DNA from: Kineosphaera limosa NBRC 100340
Lineage (GTDB): Bacteria; Actinomycetota; Actinomycetes; Actinomycetales; Dermatophilaceae
Direction of reading: 5' to 3'
Length of the DNA: 64,000 nt
Assembly: GCF_000298215.1 (NCBI RefSeq)
Contig: NZ_BAHD01000025.1
Coordinates: 1-64,000, forward strand
Shown: positions 7,628 through 16,958 of the stretch, one piece after another
Layout of the letters: every line of letters begins with the position of its first letter
Numbering within the stretch: the stretch's first letter is position 1
Translations under genes and position numbers: made by a program
Notes under the pieces: model-generated
The model's input: the letters and a program-made list of their open reading frames with translations, nothing else
Databases searched by the model: none
What the model was told of the DNA's origin: nothing

Positions 7628-9172
7628 TCAGCCGACGGCGGTCGCGGCCTCGCGGCGGGGGTCGCCGGCGGCATCGAGTCGGCCGTCGTCGTGCCGGGCT
7701 GCCACGCCGACGCCGCCGAAGAACATGGCCAGCGGCGGGTGCTCCACGGACGGCAGTCCCGTCGCCGCGACCGCCTCCGCGAGCACCTGCGAGGCTTCAT
7801 AGTGCAGCCGCGGGGAGCCGTCGTCCTCGATGGCGACGTGCACGCGCGGGGCGTCGATCGCCTGCTGCAGCGGGTGCCCGTCGAGGCAGACGCCCCCCAA
7901 CACCTGGAACAGGGCTGTCGTGATGCGATCCGCCCCGGGGCTACCCACCGCGAGCACCGCCCCACCCCCGTGGCGGGCGGTCGAGGGCGCCATGTTCGAC
8001 GCCAGGCGGGTGCCGACGGGCAGGGCGTGCAGGCCGCGTCGGTTCAGCTCCGGCTCGCCGAGCGCGTTGTTGAGGATGAGCCCGGTGCCCGGTGCCGTGA
8101 TGCCCGAGCCGTACCCCGACGAGCTGGTGATGGAACAGGCCAGCCCGTCGGCGTCGACGGCGGAGACGTGGATCGTCTCGCTCGAGGTCGACACCGCATC
8201 GAGGCCCGCAGGGCCGAGCCGCTCGAGGGTGTCGATGAGTTCGCGGCCCGCCTCGCCCAGGTCGTGTGCCTGGTCGATGCTGCGCCGGCGATACTCCAAC
8301 ACCCGTCGCTGAATGTCGATGACGTCGCCCGCGTGGCTGACCCCGGCCTCCAGTCGACGCTGCCCGAGCATCCGCAGCATCGCGGTGAGCACCGGCCCGC
8401 CGATCGAGGGGGCGGGGTTGACCCCGATGTCCCAGTCGCCGAGCCGCGAGCGCAGCGCCGGGCGGGTGACCGTGCGATAGGCCGCGAGATCCTCGCGGCT
8501 CAGCAGGCCCTCGTTGGCATCCATGTCGGCGCCGACGACCTCGCCCAGCTCGCCGCCGTACAGCGTGGCCACGCCGTCGCGGGCGATGACCTCCATCGTG
8601 TTCGCCAGGTCGGGCGAGCGCATGATCTGCCCAGTCACCGCCGGCCCGCCGCCTTGGAGGACGAACGCGCGAGTCGCGTCGTGGTGATCGAAGAGCGGGA
8701 AGGCGTCACGCAGGTACGAGGCGGCGGACTGCCCCAGCGAGTAGCCCGAGCGGGCGTAGTGGGCGGCCGGCTCGACGAGCCGAGCCCACGGCGCGCTACC
8801 GAAGCGCGCGTTCGCCTCCGAGACGGCCGCGAACATGCCCGGGGTGGCGACCGAGCCGTGCCCGGCGAACAGCGTGATGCCGCCGTAGAAGTCGATGAAG
8901 ATCTCGCGGATGCCGCGCCTGAACCGCTCGTCGGGCCGTCCTCGGCCGGGCATCTCGACGTTGCCGTCGATGACGAGCGGCTCCCCGCCCGGCGCCCAGA
9001 TATTGACGAACGCCCCGCTCATCGGGCTCACGATGCCAGGTTCGGTCACGGTTGCCACGAGGATCGCCGTGACCGCCGCATCGACCGCATTGCCACCGTC
9101 CGCGACGACCTCGATCGCGGCTTGCACCGGCTCACGCCCCGGGGCTGCGATGGCGACGCGAGGGCTGGGCAC
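7628..9172 (-). CDS. Gamma-glutamyltransferase family protein
   Basis: A 514-residue Ntn-hydrolase of the gamma-glutamyltranspeptidase family, whose members cleave gamma-glutamyl amides such as glutathione or act as cephalosporin-type acylases. Seen: DGGNAVDAAVTAILVATVTEPG near the N-terminus, VATPGM, and the autoprocessing region SETIHVSAVDADG, in which Thr (about residue 333) is the expected new N-terminal nucleophile. GSGITAPGTGLILNN follows. No signal peptide is visible, unlike the secreted E. coli enzyme. The GTG start at 9172 has AAGGAG 7 nt upstream. Since actinobacteria use mycothiol rather than glutathione, the substrate is uncertain. Confidence 0.82.
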   Translation of the reverse strand: MPSPRVAIAAPGREPVQAAIEVVADGGNAVDAAVTAILVATVTEPGIVSPMSGAFVNIWAPGGEPLVIDGNVEMPGRGRPDERFRRGIREIFIDFYGGITLFAGHGSVATPGMFAAVSEANARFGSAPWARLVEPAAHYARSGYSLGQSAASYLRDAFPLFDHHDATRAFVLQGGGPAVTGQIMRSPDLANTMEVIARDGVATLYGGELGEVVGADMDANEGLLSREDLAAYRTVTRPALRSRLGDWDIGVNPAPSIGGPVLTAMLRMLGQRRLEAGVSHAGDVIDIQRRVLEYRRRSIDQAHDLGEAGRELIDTLERLGPAGLDAVSTSSETIHVSAVDADGLACSITSSSGYGSGITAPGTGLILNNALGEPELNRRGLHALPVGTRLASNMAPSTARHGGGAVLAVGSPGADRITTALFQVLGGVCLDGHPLQQAIDAPRVHVAIEDDGSPRLHYEASQVLAEAVAATGLPSVEHPPLAMFFGGVGVAARHDDGRLDAAGDPRREAATAVG

Positions 9173-9278
9173 TGCGGACTCCTTGTGGCAGACGGTGGTC
9201 TCGACATCACACCGGGGCGGACGTGCCCTGAGTCTGGCAGAGCCGCACGGTGGATGGCCGCCTGGCCCTGGGCTGGGA

Positions 9279-10010
9279 TCAGAACAGGCGCTGCAGCGGG
9301 TCGTCGGCGCCGCGCAGGGCGTCGTAGTCCAACGTCAGGCAGGTGATGCCGCGGTCGGTGGCCAGGGTGCGCGCCTGAGGCTTGATCTCTTGAGCGGCAA
9401 AGACGCCGCGCACGGGGCCGCCGGTCGTCAGGTGCGGGTCGCGGTTGAGCAGCTCGAGGTAGCGGGTGAGCTGTTCGACGCCGTCGATCTCCCCGCGACG
9501 CTTGATCTCCACCGCCACGTGCCCGCCGTCGGCGTCGCGGCACAGGATGTCGACCGGGCCGATCGCCGTCATGTACTCGCGGCGCACGAGTCGATAGCCG
9601 GGGCCGATCGTCGTGATGTGCTCGGCCAGCAGCGCCTGCAGGTGCGCCTCGACGCCGTCCTTGACGAGTCCGGGGTCGACGCCGAGGTCGTGACTGGAAT
9701 CGTGCAGCACCTCGTGGATGCGGATGCGCAGCTGGTCGGGCGTCGCGGCGGCCGCCTTCGGGCCGCGGCCCGTGCCGGCGAGCACGACCCACACGGCCGT
9801 CGTGCCCTCGGCCGCCTCGACCTCGCTGGGCTCGGCCACTGACAAGCGGCACGGCGGTGACATCCAGTTCAGCGGCTTGTACGAGCCACCGTCGCTGTGC
9901 ACGAGCACCGACCCGTCGGCCTTGACGAGCAACAGACGGGTCGCCAAGGGGAGGTGGGCCGTCAGTCGGCCCAGATAGTCGACGCTGCAGGTGGCGATCA
10001 CGAGACGCAC
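9279..10010 (-). CDS. nucS: NucS/EndoMS mismatch endonuclease
   Basis: A 243-residue nuclease that makes double-strand cuts at mismatches in the non-canonical, MutS/MutL-independent repair of actinobacteria. Seen: N-terminal [16 protein letters not shown], catalytic PD-(D/E)xK-like segment [24 protein letters not shown] (Asp, Glu and Lys in VDIL...EIKRR), and ELLNRDPHL. The extreme C-terminus LQRLF is the beta-clamp docking peptide expected for bacterial NucS. The GTG start at 10010 follows a TAGGGT box by 6 nt. Its position between the atpC-side genes and the epimerase/thiolase matches Rv1321 in M. tuberculosis. Confidence 0.93.
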   Translation of the reverse strand: MRLVIATCSVDYLGRLTAHLPLATRLLLVKADGSVLVHSDGGSYKPLNWMSPPCRLSVAEPSEVEAAEGTTAVWVVLAGTGRGPKAAAATPDQLRIRIHEVLHDSSHDLGVDPGLVKDGVEAHLQALLAEHITTIGPGYRLVRREYMTAIGPVDILCRDADGGHVAVEIKRRGEIDGVEQLTRYLELLNRDPHLTTGGPVRGVFAAQEIKPQARTLATDRGITCLTLDYDALRGADDPLQRLF

Positions 10011-10016
10011 CCCGCC

Positions 10017-10022
10017 ACCCTA
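10017..10022 (-). promoter_or_regulatory. -10 box of a probable leaderless promoter for nucS
   Basis: TAGGGT on the minus strand, 6 nt before the GTG start at 10010; no ribosome site is present. Confidence 0.5.
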
Positions 10023-10096
10023 GGTGATGGGGTGGGAGGAGGCATCAGCGAGCAGAACGCGCATGACATCGCGCGGACCTGGCAGACTCCGACACC

Positions 10097-11878
10097 ATGG
10101 CACGCGAGATCAAGACGGTGGCCGTCATCGGCCTGGGAACTATGGGTGCGGGCATCGTCGAGGTGTTCGCCCGCAACGGCATCGAGGTCGTCGGCATCGA
10201 CGCCAACGAGGAGGCCGTGGCCCGCGGCCGGGGCTTCCTGGAGTCCTCGACGCAGCGCGGCGTCGACCGCGGCAAGCTCGACGCGGCGGCCCGCGAGGAG
10301 GTGCTCTCCCGGGTCACGTTCAGCGCGGACATGGCGGCCCTGGCGCACGTCGATCTCGTGGTCGAGGCGGTGCCCGAGCGCATCGAGCTCAAGCGCGCGA
10401 TCTTCGCCCAGCTCGACGAGCACGCCCGCCCCGACGCGATCTTGTGCACCAACACCTCCAGCCTGTCCGTCACCGACATCGCGACCTCCACCAAGGAGCC
10501 CAAGCGGGTCGTGGGCATGCACTTCTTCAACCCCGCGACGGTCCTGCGGCTCGTCGAGGTGATCCGCACGGTCATCACCTCCGACGAGATCGTCGAGGCC
10601 GTCGTCGAGCTGTCCAAGCGCCTCGGCAAGCGACCCGTCGTCGTCGGCGACCGGGCCGGCTTCATCGCCAACGCCCTGCTGCTGGGCTACCTCAACCACG
10701 CCGCGACGATGTACGAGAATCGCTATGCCGCTCGTGAGGACATCGATGCCGCGATGACGCTGGGCTGCGGCTACCCCATGGGCCCGCTCGCGCTGCTCGA
10801 CCTCATCGGCCTGGACACCTCCTACGCCGTGCTCGACACGATGTACAAGCAGGGCCGCGACCGGCTGCACGCCCCCACGCCGATCCTCAAGCAGCTGATC
10901 ACCGCGGGGCTGCTCGGGCGCAAGGCCGGGCACGGTTTCTACACCTACGAGAAGCCCGGCTCCGGACGGCTCGTGCCCGACGCCATGAGCGCCCTGACCG
11001 CCGAGCCGGTGGCCCCTGGTGAGGCCGCGCCGATCGAGCGGGTCGGGGTCGTCGGCAGCGGCGACATGGCCATCGGTATCGCGGAGACGATCGCGCGGCA
11101 CGGGCTGCCGGTGCGGCTCATCGCCCGCACCTCGGAGCGTGCCGCGGAGGCCCTCGACGCGCTCTCCAAGTCGCTGCACAAGGCCGAGCAGCGCGGGCGC
11201 ATCGAGGAGGCGGAGGTGGGCGCCGCCCTCGCTCGCATCGAGTCCACCGCCGGCCTGGACGGTCTGCGCGACTGCCAGGTGGTCATCGAGGCGATCGCCG
11301 AGGACCTACCGGCCAAGCAGGCCATGTTCGAGAACCTGGACGAGGTGTGTGCTCCCGGCACGGTGTTGGCCACGACGACGGCGGCGCTGTCGGTCGTCCA
11401 GTGCGCCGCCGCCACGAAGCGGCCGGCCGATGTGCTCGGCATGCACTTCCTGTCCCCACCGCAGGATGTCGACCTCGTCGAGGTCGTCTCGACCGTCTCG
11501 ACCTCCCCGCAGGCCGTCGGCACCGCCACGGCCCTGTGCGAGCGCATCGGCAAGCGGGCCGTGCAGACGGCCGACCGGTCGGGCTTCATCGTCAACGCGC
11601 TGCTGTTCCCTTACCTCAACGACGCCGTCAAGATGCTGGAGACCAACTACGCCTCCGCCGACGACATCGACACGGCGATGAAGGACGGCTGCGGCCTGCC
11701 GATGGGCCCCTTCGAGGTGCTCGACGCCATCGGCCTGGACGTCGCCCTCTCGATTCAGCGCGAGCTCTACCTGGAGTTCCGCGAGCGCAGCCTGGCGCCG
11801 GCGCCGTTGCTGGAGCACCTCGTGCAGGCCGGCTACCTGGGCCGTAAGAGCGGTCGAGGCTTTCGCACCTACGTCTAG
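10097..11878 (+). CDS. Tandem-domain 3-hydroxyacyl-CoA dehydrogenase
   Basis: A 593-residue protein made of two copies of the short-chain 3-hydroxyacyl-CoA (hydroxybutyryl-CoA) dehydrogenase. Copy 1 (about 1-290) has the Rossmann motif VIGLGTMGAGI, NTSSLSV, and the catalytic GMHFFNPATVLRLVEVI. Copy 2 (about 310-593) has VVGSGDMAIGI, TTTAALSV and GMHFLSPPQDVDLVEVV. Both keep the His/Glu pair, but copy 2 has Ser where HFFNP has Asn and has a changed dinucleotide loop, so it may be weakened or altered in substrate. It likely makes the acetoacetyl-CoA to 3-hydroxybutyryl-CoA step feeding crotonyl-CoA to Ccr. Divergent from nucS. Confidence 0.88.
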   Translation: MAREIKTVAVIGLGTMGAGIVEVFARNGIEVVGIDANEEAVARGRGFLESSTQRGVDRGKLDAAAREEVLSRVTFSADMAALAHVDLVVEAVPERIELKRAIFAQLDEHARPDAILCTNTSSLSVTDIATSTKEPKRVVGMHFFNPATVLRLVEVIRTVITSDEIVEAVVELSKRLGKRPVVVGDRAGFIANALLLGYLNHAATMYENRYAAREDIDAAMTLGCGYPMGPLALLDLIGLDTSYAVLDTMYKQGRDRLHAPTPILKQLITAGLLGRKAGHGFYTYEKPGSGRLVPDAMSALTAEPVAPGEAAPIERVGVVGSGDMAIGIAETIARHGLPVRLIARTSERAAEALDALSKSLHKAEQRGRIEEAEVGAALARIESTAGLDGLRDCQVVIEAIAEDLPAKQAMFENLDEVCAPGTVLATTTAALSVVQCAAATKRPADVLGMHFLSPPQDVDLVEVVSTVSTSPQAVGTATALCERIGKRAVQTADRSGFIVNALLFPYLNDAVKMLETNYASADDIDTAMKDGCGLPMGPFEVLDAIGLDVALSIQRELYLEFRERSLAPAPLLEHLVQAGYLGRKSGRGFRTYV

Positions 11879-11882
11879 TCGT

Positions 11883-11899
11883 CCGCGCGAGCAGCGCGG
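11883..11899. terminator. Small hairpin between convergent genes
   Basis: CCGCGC, a 5-nt loop (GAGCA) and GCGCGG lie between the convergent stops at 11878 and 11903. Short and without a T-run, so only a weak terminator candidate. Confidence 0.35.
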
Positions 11900-11902
11900 C
11901 AG

Positions 11903-14137
11903 CTACGTCGTCGTCGCCGGGGCCCCGGGCGTGCCGGGAGTCCCCGGGGAGGGCGACGTGGCGCTCGGCGGCTGCTGCCGGGTGACGTCGCCCAGGGCCG
12001 TGGAGACGGTCTGCGCGCCGGTCTTGATGCGTTCGGTGTAGGCCGCGGTGCTCCAGGTCGGCATGCCCAGCGGGAACGTGATGGGACTGCCCGGGGTGCT
12101 CGACTCGATCGTCACGTTGATGGCGCGGGCCACCGCCAGCGTCGGCCGCACCGTCGTCGGCACCAGGATCTGGCGGCCGGCCGGATCGGCCATGGCGAGC
12201 ATCGACCAGGGCAGCCGGAACCGCAGGATGGCCGGGTCCTGCGCCGAGGCGCGGGCCATGTGCCAGGTCGCCAGCGAGTTGTAGTCGTCGGCGTTCTCGT
12301 CCCACCACGAGCCGAGCAGCAGGGTGCCGATGTCGAGGAACTGCGGGGCCACCGGCGCGGTGCTGCCGGGCACGAGGTAGCCCCGGTTGAGCACCAGTTG
12401 CTCGGTGTTCCAGCCGCCGGTCGAGGTCGAGGGCCACCAGCCGCGCGGCAGTCCGTCGAGGCGGATGGGGTCCAGGCCCGAGCGGATGAAGACGACCGTC
12501 GTGCTCATCGTCGGCACCATGCGGATGGCGACGTCGAAGATCGGTGTCCCGCTGCCGCCGGGAAAGCGCAGGCCCGCGCCCGCCAGCATGTCGAAGCCGA
12601 TCTCCACCGGCGAGGTGACGCGCCCGGCGAAGTACAGCGTCAGGTAGATCCAGGAGGCGTCGTGCTCGAAGGTCACCCGCTGCATGTAGTCGGTGGATGC
12701 CTCGTGCACCACCCGCTCGCGTGAGCGCACAGAATCCTGTGTGATGAGACCGCGCCATTGCTCGCCGGAGAGCGGGTCGTGGAAGAGCGCGCGCTGGGCC
12801 GCCGGCACCTGCGTGTACCGCTCGGCGGTGTTCCACGTCGAGGCGGACCAATCGTCCTGCCAGGGGATCGTCGCCCCGGTCAGACCGATCGAGGCGAACA
12901 TCGAGAGCATCTCGGCGTTGAGCTGCATCATCTGCGGCTCGCTGTGATGCCCCTGGTCGCGCCCGTTGACGCCGTTGCCCGCCGACCCTAGCCCGCTGCC
13001 GACGGAGAACGACGTGACGAACAGCGGGATGCCTTCGAACGCCTCCTGCAGCGCCTGCAGGTATGCCCGGTAGGCGTCGTCGCCCTGCAGGTCGGGCTCG
13101 TGGAAGAGAAAGAGCGGCCGATACGGCAAGGCGACGTAGGCGGCGAAATGCCCGCCGGGCCAGGCCGCCGTCGGCGTCACGGCGCGCGCGTCGAGGGAGA
13201 CCAAGTCGGCCTGGGGGTCCGGCTCCTGCGGATGCTTCAGCGGGTCGATCTCCGGGGAGGCCGAGATGGCCAGCGGCACGCTGACGCCCCGCTGGGCCAG
13301 GTCGGCGGCCAATTCTTCGAGCCGCGCGGCGCACCAGCGCTCGGTGGGGGTGGCCGCGGCGGAGCTGGTGAAGAAGCGGCCGCGCACGCCGGGGGCGTCG
13401 GGGTTGGCCTCGTCGGTGCGCTGGAGCAGCGCTGGTTGCCAGCTCGTGCCCAGCACGAAGGCGATGGTCCACGGTGAGACGTCCGCAGTCCACGTGCCGG
13501 TGACCGGGGCGCTGCCGGAGCGTCGGCTCAGGTCACCGTGCACCGCGGCGCTGGCGCCGAGCACCTCGGCGCGGGCCCGCTGCGTCAGCGCTGAGTCGTA
13601 CAGGCCCGAGCCGGTCAGCGCGTCGGCCGCCAGCACCTCCACGCCCTGGATGAGGTAGATCGGGGCCGCGGCGTTCGCCTCGTTGTAGCGCAGCAGCTCC
13701 TCGTAGAACACCGAGCCGTGCAGCCCGCTCAGGCGCACGACGCGCACCCCCAGCTCGGCCATCTGGACCAGCCAGCGCCGATAGTCGGCGCGGGTCGCGG
13801 AGCGAGTGCCGGTCACGTGGCCCGGCGTCGTGGGGGAGAGGGTGACGCCCGCCCAGAACGTCACGTCGCCCCCGACGGTGTGCAGCACGAGGCGGTTGTT
13901 GACCTGGCCCGCGACGCAGGCCAGCCCGTCGTGCTGCGCCGGCGCCGGCGCCCAGGAGTCGCCGATGGCGGTCGGTGTCGGACTGACCGGCATCGTCGGG
14001 AACTGCGTCGCGGGGCTCTGCGGCTCGGGCTGGTCGGAGCAGGCGGCCAGGGCCGCGGCCGACCCCAGGGAGCCCGCGACGAGAGCGGAGCCATGAAGGA
14101 ATCGCCGCCTGCTCATCGGGGGAGGCGGGATGCTCAC
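11903..14137 (-). CDS. Tat-exported lipoprotein, glycoside-hydrolase-like with lost catalytic residues (paralogue A)
   Basis: A 744-residue protein with a twin-arginine signal (SRRRFLHG) and lipobox LAAC (Cys about 33), so probably anchored outside the membrane. It is similar along its length to the gene at 14658-16853, with shared landmarks TPTERW, WPGG.FA.Y and GRDQGHH.EPQ. Paralogue B looks like a clan-A type TIM-barrel hydrolase with Glu in VGVEWDP and VTEFG. In this copy the same places read LGTSWQP and VTSFS, so both putative catalytic Glu are Ser. It may be a carbohydrate-binding pseudoenzyme. The GTG start at 14137 is chosen for AGGAG 6 nt upstream. The family assignment is inference. 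Confidence 0.7.
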   Translation of the reverse strand: MSIPPPPMSRRRFLHGSALVAGSLGSAAALAACSDQPEPQSPATQFPTMPVSPTPTAIGDSWAPAPAQHDGLACVAGQVNNRLVLHTVGGDVTFWAGVTLSPTTPGHVTGTRSATRADYRRWLVQMAELGVRVVRLSGLHGSVFYEELLRYNEANAAAPIYLIQGVEVLAADALTGSGLYDSALTQRARAEVLGASAAVHGDLSRRSGSAPVTGTWTADVSPWTIAFVLGTSWQPALLQRTDEANPDAPGVRGRFFTSSAAATPTERWCAARLEELAADLAQRGVSVPLAISASPEIDPLKHPQEPDPQADLVSLDARAVTPTAAWPGGHFAAYVALPYRPLFLFHEPDLQGDDAYRAYLQALQEAFEGIPLFVTSFSVGSGLGSAGNGVNGRDQGHHSEPQMMQLNAEMLSMFASIGLTGATIPWQDDWSASTWNTAERYTQVPAAQRALFHDPLSGEQWRGLITQDSVRSRERVVHEASTDYMQRVTFEHDASWIYLTLYFAGRVTSPVEIGFDMLAGAGLRFPGGSGTPIFDVAIRMVPTMSTTVVFIRSGLDPIRLDGLPRGWWPSTSTGGWNTEQLVLNRGYLVPGSTAPVAPQFLDIGTLLLGSWWDENADDYNSLATWHMARASAQDPAILRFRLPWSMLAMADPAGRQILVPTTVRPTLAVARAINVTIESSTPGSPITFPLGMPTWSTAAYTERIKTGAQTVSTALGDVTRQQPPSATSPSPGTPGTPGAPATTT

Positions 14138-14305
14138 GTGCGTCTCCTGCTGTGGGGCCGGGCGTGCGGCGGGCAGCGGCACGCGGGGGTCTGGGCGGTC
14201 GGGTTCTCGGACGGAGGCGCCGGCGCGCAAGGGGTGCCGCCTGTGGCGACCCCGGCGCACGTGGCTTCTGTCCAGGCCTGTCTATCAGCCTGGAAGAATA
14301 CCGGC

Positions 14306-14629
14306 ATGCCGCGATCCAACCGGCGTCGGCGTGAACCCACGTCGCTGAGCATCGAGCGGGCCCTGGGCGGCACCGCTCGTACTGAGTCGCATCCTGACGG
14401 CCAGTGGTTCGTGCGCTCGGTGGCGGGCTCGCGGCCGGGGATCGGCGGGGCGGAGTCTGCGCCGCGCCGGTATCTGTGCCCGGGCTGCCAACAGCAGTTC
14501 GACGGCGCCACCGCGCATGTCGTCGCCTGGCCCGCCGACGGTCTGGGTGACCTGAGCGACCGGCGGCACTGGCACACCACGTGCTGGCGGGCGCGTGACC
14601 GCCGCCGTCCCGGCGGCGCCACCCGGTGA
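14306..14629 (+). CDS. Small conserved actinobacterial zinc-ribbon-like protein
   Basis: A 107-residue basic protein starting at 14306 (MPRSNRRRREP...). It has RRYLCPGCQQQFDGATAHVVAWPAD and, further on, RRHWHTTCWRAR. The CxxC plus HxxxC cysteine/histidine spacing suggests one zinc site. It resembles a short family found widely in actinobacteria and often labelled ATP/GTP-binding without evidence. The reading frame is open far upstream, but that part lies opposite paralogue A and looks like shadow. It sits in the gap between the two lipoprotein genes on the opposite strand. Confidence 0.65.
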   Translation: MPRSNRRRREPTSLSIERALGGTARTESHPDGQWFVRSVAGSRPGIGGAESAPRRYLCPGCQQQFDGATAHVVAWPADGLGDLSDRRHWHTTCWRARDRRRPGGATR

Positions 14630-14657
14630 CGCATCTCTCGTCGGTCGAGGCGTCTGC

Positions 14658-16853
14658 TCATCCCAGCATCGAGGTCTGCGCCAACGCGTCGGCGAAGGTT
14701 TGCGCCCCGGTCTTGATCCGCTCGGTGTAGACGGCCTTGTTCCACCCCTCCCACCGGATGTCGAAGGCCACCGGGGTGGTCGCCGTCGCGTTGCCTCCCG
14801 CGACCGCCACCGCGATCCGCTCGATCTGCACCGCCTGCGGCAGCTTGTTCTTGGGCACGACGGCGGTCAGCGACGACGGATCGCCGAGCGCCAGCAGGCC
14901 CCACGGCATCCGCAGGTGGATCCGGGTCAGCCCGTCGTCGCCGGCCGGGGTGATGGCCCAGGTCGAAAGGGTGTCGCCGGTGGTCCCGGACAGGGCTGCG
15001 GCGTCGTCGGCCCGCACGAGGTTGCCGATGTCGAGCAGTTCGGCCTCGCGCGCCGGAGCCGCGCCGCGCGCCGGGAAGGGGCGGTTGAGCGTCATCCGCT
15101 GCAGTCGCCAGCCGTCGGGATCGGGCGCGGGCACCGAGCCGTCCGGGAGCCCGTCCAGCAGCAGCGGGTCGAGCTCGGCGCGGATGCGCGTGCGGGCGGT
15201 GCCGGCGACCGGGTCGCAGCGGACCTCGACGTCGAACCGTTGCTGCGCACCGAGCCCGGGCAACCCCAGGCCCGCGCCCGGCACGATGTCGAAGCCCAGC
15301 GTCACCGGCGCGTCCAGCGGTTGCGAGTAGGCCAGCGTGAGGTGAACCCAGGAGGCGTCGTGGTCCAGGACGACCGCGGTGAGCCCCTCGCGCGCCTCGT
15401 GCACCGTGCGCTGTCCGGCGCGCACCGGGTCGTCGGCGAGCAGGCCGAAGTGCTGCTCGTTGGTCAGCACGTCGTGCCACAGCGAGCGCCGCTCGGAGTC
15501 GACGACCGCGTGCCGCGGCAGCGTGTTCCAGGTGAACTTGAACCATTCGCTGTTCCAGGCGAACAGCATGCCGCCACCGAGGCCGATCTCCTTGAACATG
15601 CGCAGCATGTCGGCGTTCATCCCCATCGCCTGCGGCTCGGTGTGGTGCCCCTGATCGCGGCCCAACGTGCCGATGTGCGCCGAGCCCAGCGAGGAGGGCA
15701 CGCCGAACTCGGTGACGAGCAACGGCATCCCGGCGTGGTGCCGCTTGAGGTCCTGCAGGTAGGCGCGGTAGGGGTCGCCGGAGGGGTCGTTGCGGTAGCT
15801 GGGCTGCCAGCGCTGGAAGTCCGGATAGTACGGATAGGCGTGGTAGCTGGCGAAGGTGCCGCCGGGCCAGGCGTCGGAGGCGATGACGTGGTTGGCGTCC
15901 ACGCCCACGAGGTCCTCGCGCTCCAGCGGCTCGTCGGGGTGGGTCAGCGGGTCGGTGGTCGGCCAGTTCGCCAGGGCCATCGGCACGCTGATCCCGGCCG
16001 CGGCCTCGTACCCGGCCAACTCGTCCATCCGGGCGGCGATCCACCGCTCGGTGGGGGTGGCCTGGGGGCCCGAGGAGAAGTACGTGCCCCGGTGTGCGGG
16101 CCGGTCGGCGTTCAAGCGGTCGGAGGCGTCGGTGGCCACCGGATCCCACTCCACGCCGACGATCCAGCCGGCGAGCCAGCGCGAGACGTCCGTGCTCCAC
16201 GTGCCGCTGGCACGGCCCTGCACGGGCGCCCGGCGCAGGGTGCCGTGCACGGCGGCGCTGGCGTCGCGCACCTCCTCGACCATCGCCTCCGTCGACTCGG
16301 CCGAGAACAGGTCGTGCGAGTCCAGGTACGACTCGTTCGGCAGGTAGATGCCGTGCACGAGGTACAGGGGGTGCTCCGGATTGGCCTCGTTGTGCTCGGC
16401 CAGCACCTGGTACATGTGCGGCGGGTGGATCGTGTAGATCCGCAGCACCCGTACCCCGGCGTCGCGCATGAGGCCGAACCAGCGGCGGTAGTCCTCCGCG
16501 GTGATGGCCAGCTCGCCGGGGGAGTGCCCGGGGGTCGTGCTGCCCAGGTTGATGCCCGACCAGAAGGTGGCGTCGCCGGAGACCGTGTGCAGCCTGATCG
16601 TCTCCCCCTCCTGGGTCGCCAGGCAGCGCAGCCCGCCGATGGTCGCCGGTTTCGGCGCCCACGAGGGGCCGAGCGGCACCGGAGTCAGCGACGGGCTGGG
16701 CGCGGTGGGCGCGGGGGGCCCCGAGCAGCCGGCCAGGCCCAGACCCAGCAGGCCGCCGCCGAGCAGTGTGCCGGCGAGGAAGCCGCGTCGGCTCACGGGG
16801 CGGCGCAACAGGGCGGAGGGCAGTGGCGGCCGCGGAGGGAGATCACCGTGCAT
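14658..16853 (-). CDS. Tat-exported lipoprotein, glycoside-hydrolase-like (paralogue B)
   Basis: A 731-residue protein with twin-arginine motif VSRRGFLAG and lipobox LAGC (Cys43), hence an exported lipid-anchored protein. Residues about 90-420 resemble a TIM-barrel glycoside hydrolase: FWSGINLGSTTPGH, RVLRIYTIHPP, IVGVEWDP (Glu235, candidate acid/base), YHAYPYYP, LLVTEFGVPSS (Glu382, candidate nucleophile) and LFAWNSEWFKFTWN. The C-terminal 300 residues look beta-rich. The substrate is probably a cell-surface or environmental glycan. The ATG at 16853 has GAGGG just upstream. It keeps both Glu that paralogue A has lost. I know no characterised member. Confidence 0.75.
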   Translation of the reverse strand: MHGDLPPRPPLPSALLRRPVSRRGFLAGTLLGGGLLGLGLAGCSGPPAPTAPSPSLTPVPLGPSWAPKPATIGGLRCLATQEGETIRLHTVSGDATFWSGINLGSTTPGHSPGELAITAEDYRRWFGLMRDAGVRVLRIYTIHPPHMYQVLAEHNEANPEHPLYLVHGIYLPNESYLDSHDLFSAESTEAMVEEVRDASAAVHGTLRRAPVQGRASGTWSTDVSRWLAGWIVGVEWDPVATDASDRLNADRPAHRGTYFSSGPQATPTERWIAARMDELAGYEAAAGISVPMALANWPTTDPLTHPDEPLEREDLVGVDANHVIASDAWPGGTFASYHAYPYYPDFQRWQPSYRNDPSGDPYRAYLQDLKRHHAGMPLLVTEFGVPSSLGSAHIGTLGRDQGHHTEPQAMGMNADMLRMFKEIGLGGGMLFAWNSEWFKFTWNTLPRHAVVDSERRSLWHDVLTNEQHFGLLADDPVRAGQRTVHEAREGLTAVVLDHDASWVHLTLAYSQPLDAPVTLGFDIVPGAGLGLPGLGAQQRFDVEVRCDPVAGTARTRIRAELDPLLLDGLPDGSVPAPDPDGWRLQRMTLNRPFPARGAAPAREAELLDIGNLVRADDAAALSGTTGDTLSTWAITPAGDDGLTRIHLRMPWGLLALGDPSSLTAVVPKNKLPQAVQIERIAVAVAGGNATATTPVAFDIRWEGWNKAVYTERIKTGAQTFADALAQTSMLG

Positions 16854-16870
16854 ACCGCCCTCATCGGCAC

Positions 16871-16903
16871 GTCGAGGCCCCCGGTGTACCCGGGGGCCTC
16901 GAC
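16871..16903 (-). terminator. Strong hairpin terminator downstream of ccr
   Basis: Perfect 14-bp stem (16871-16884 with 16890-16903) around a 5-nt loop, 55 bp after the ccr stop and 18 bp before the start of paralogue B. Confidence 0.75.
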
Positions 16904-16958
16904 CCGGCGCCCGAAAGGCTGCGCGCGCTGGGGTTTTCGGTGCGACTCAGGTGTGCGT

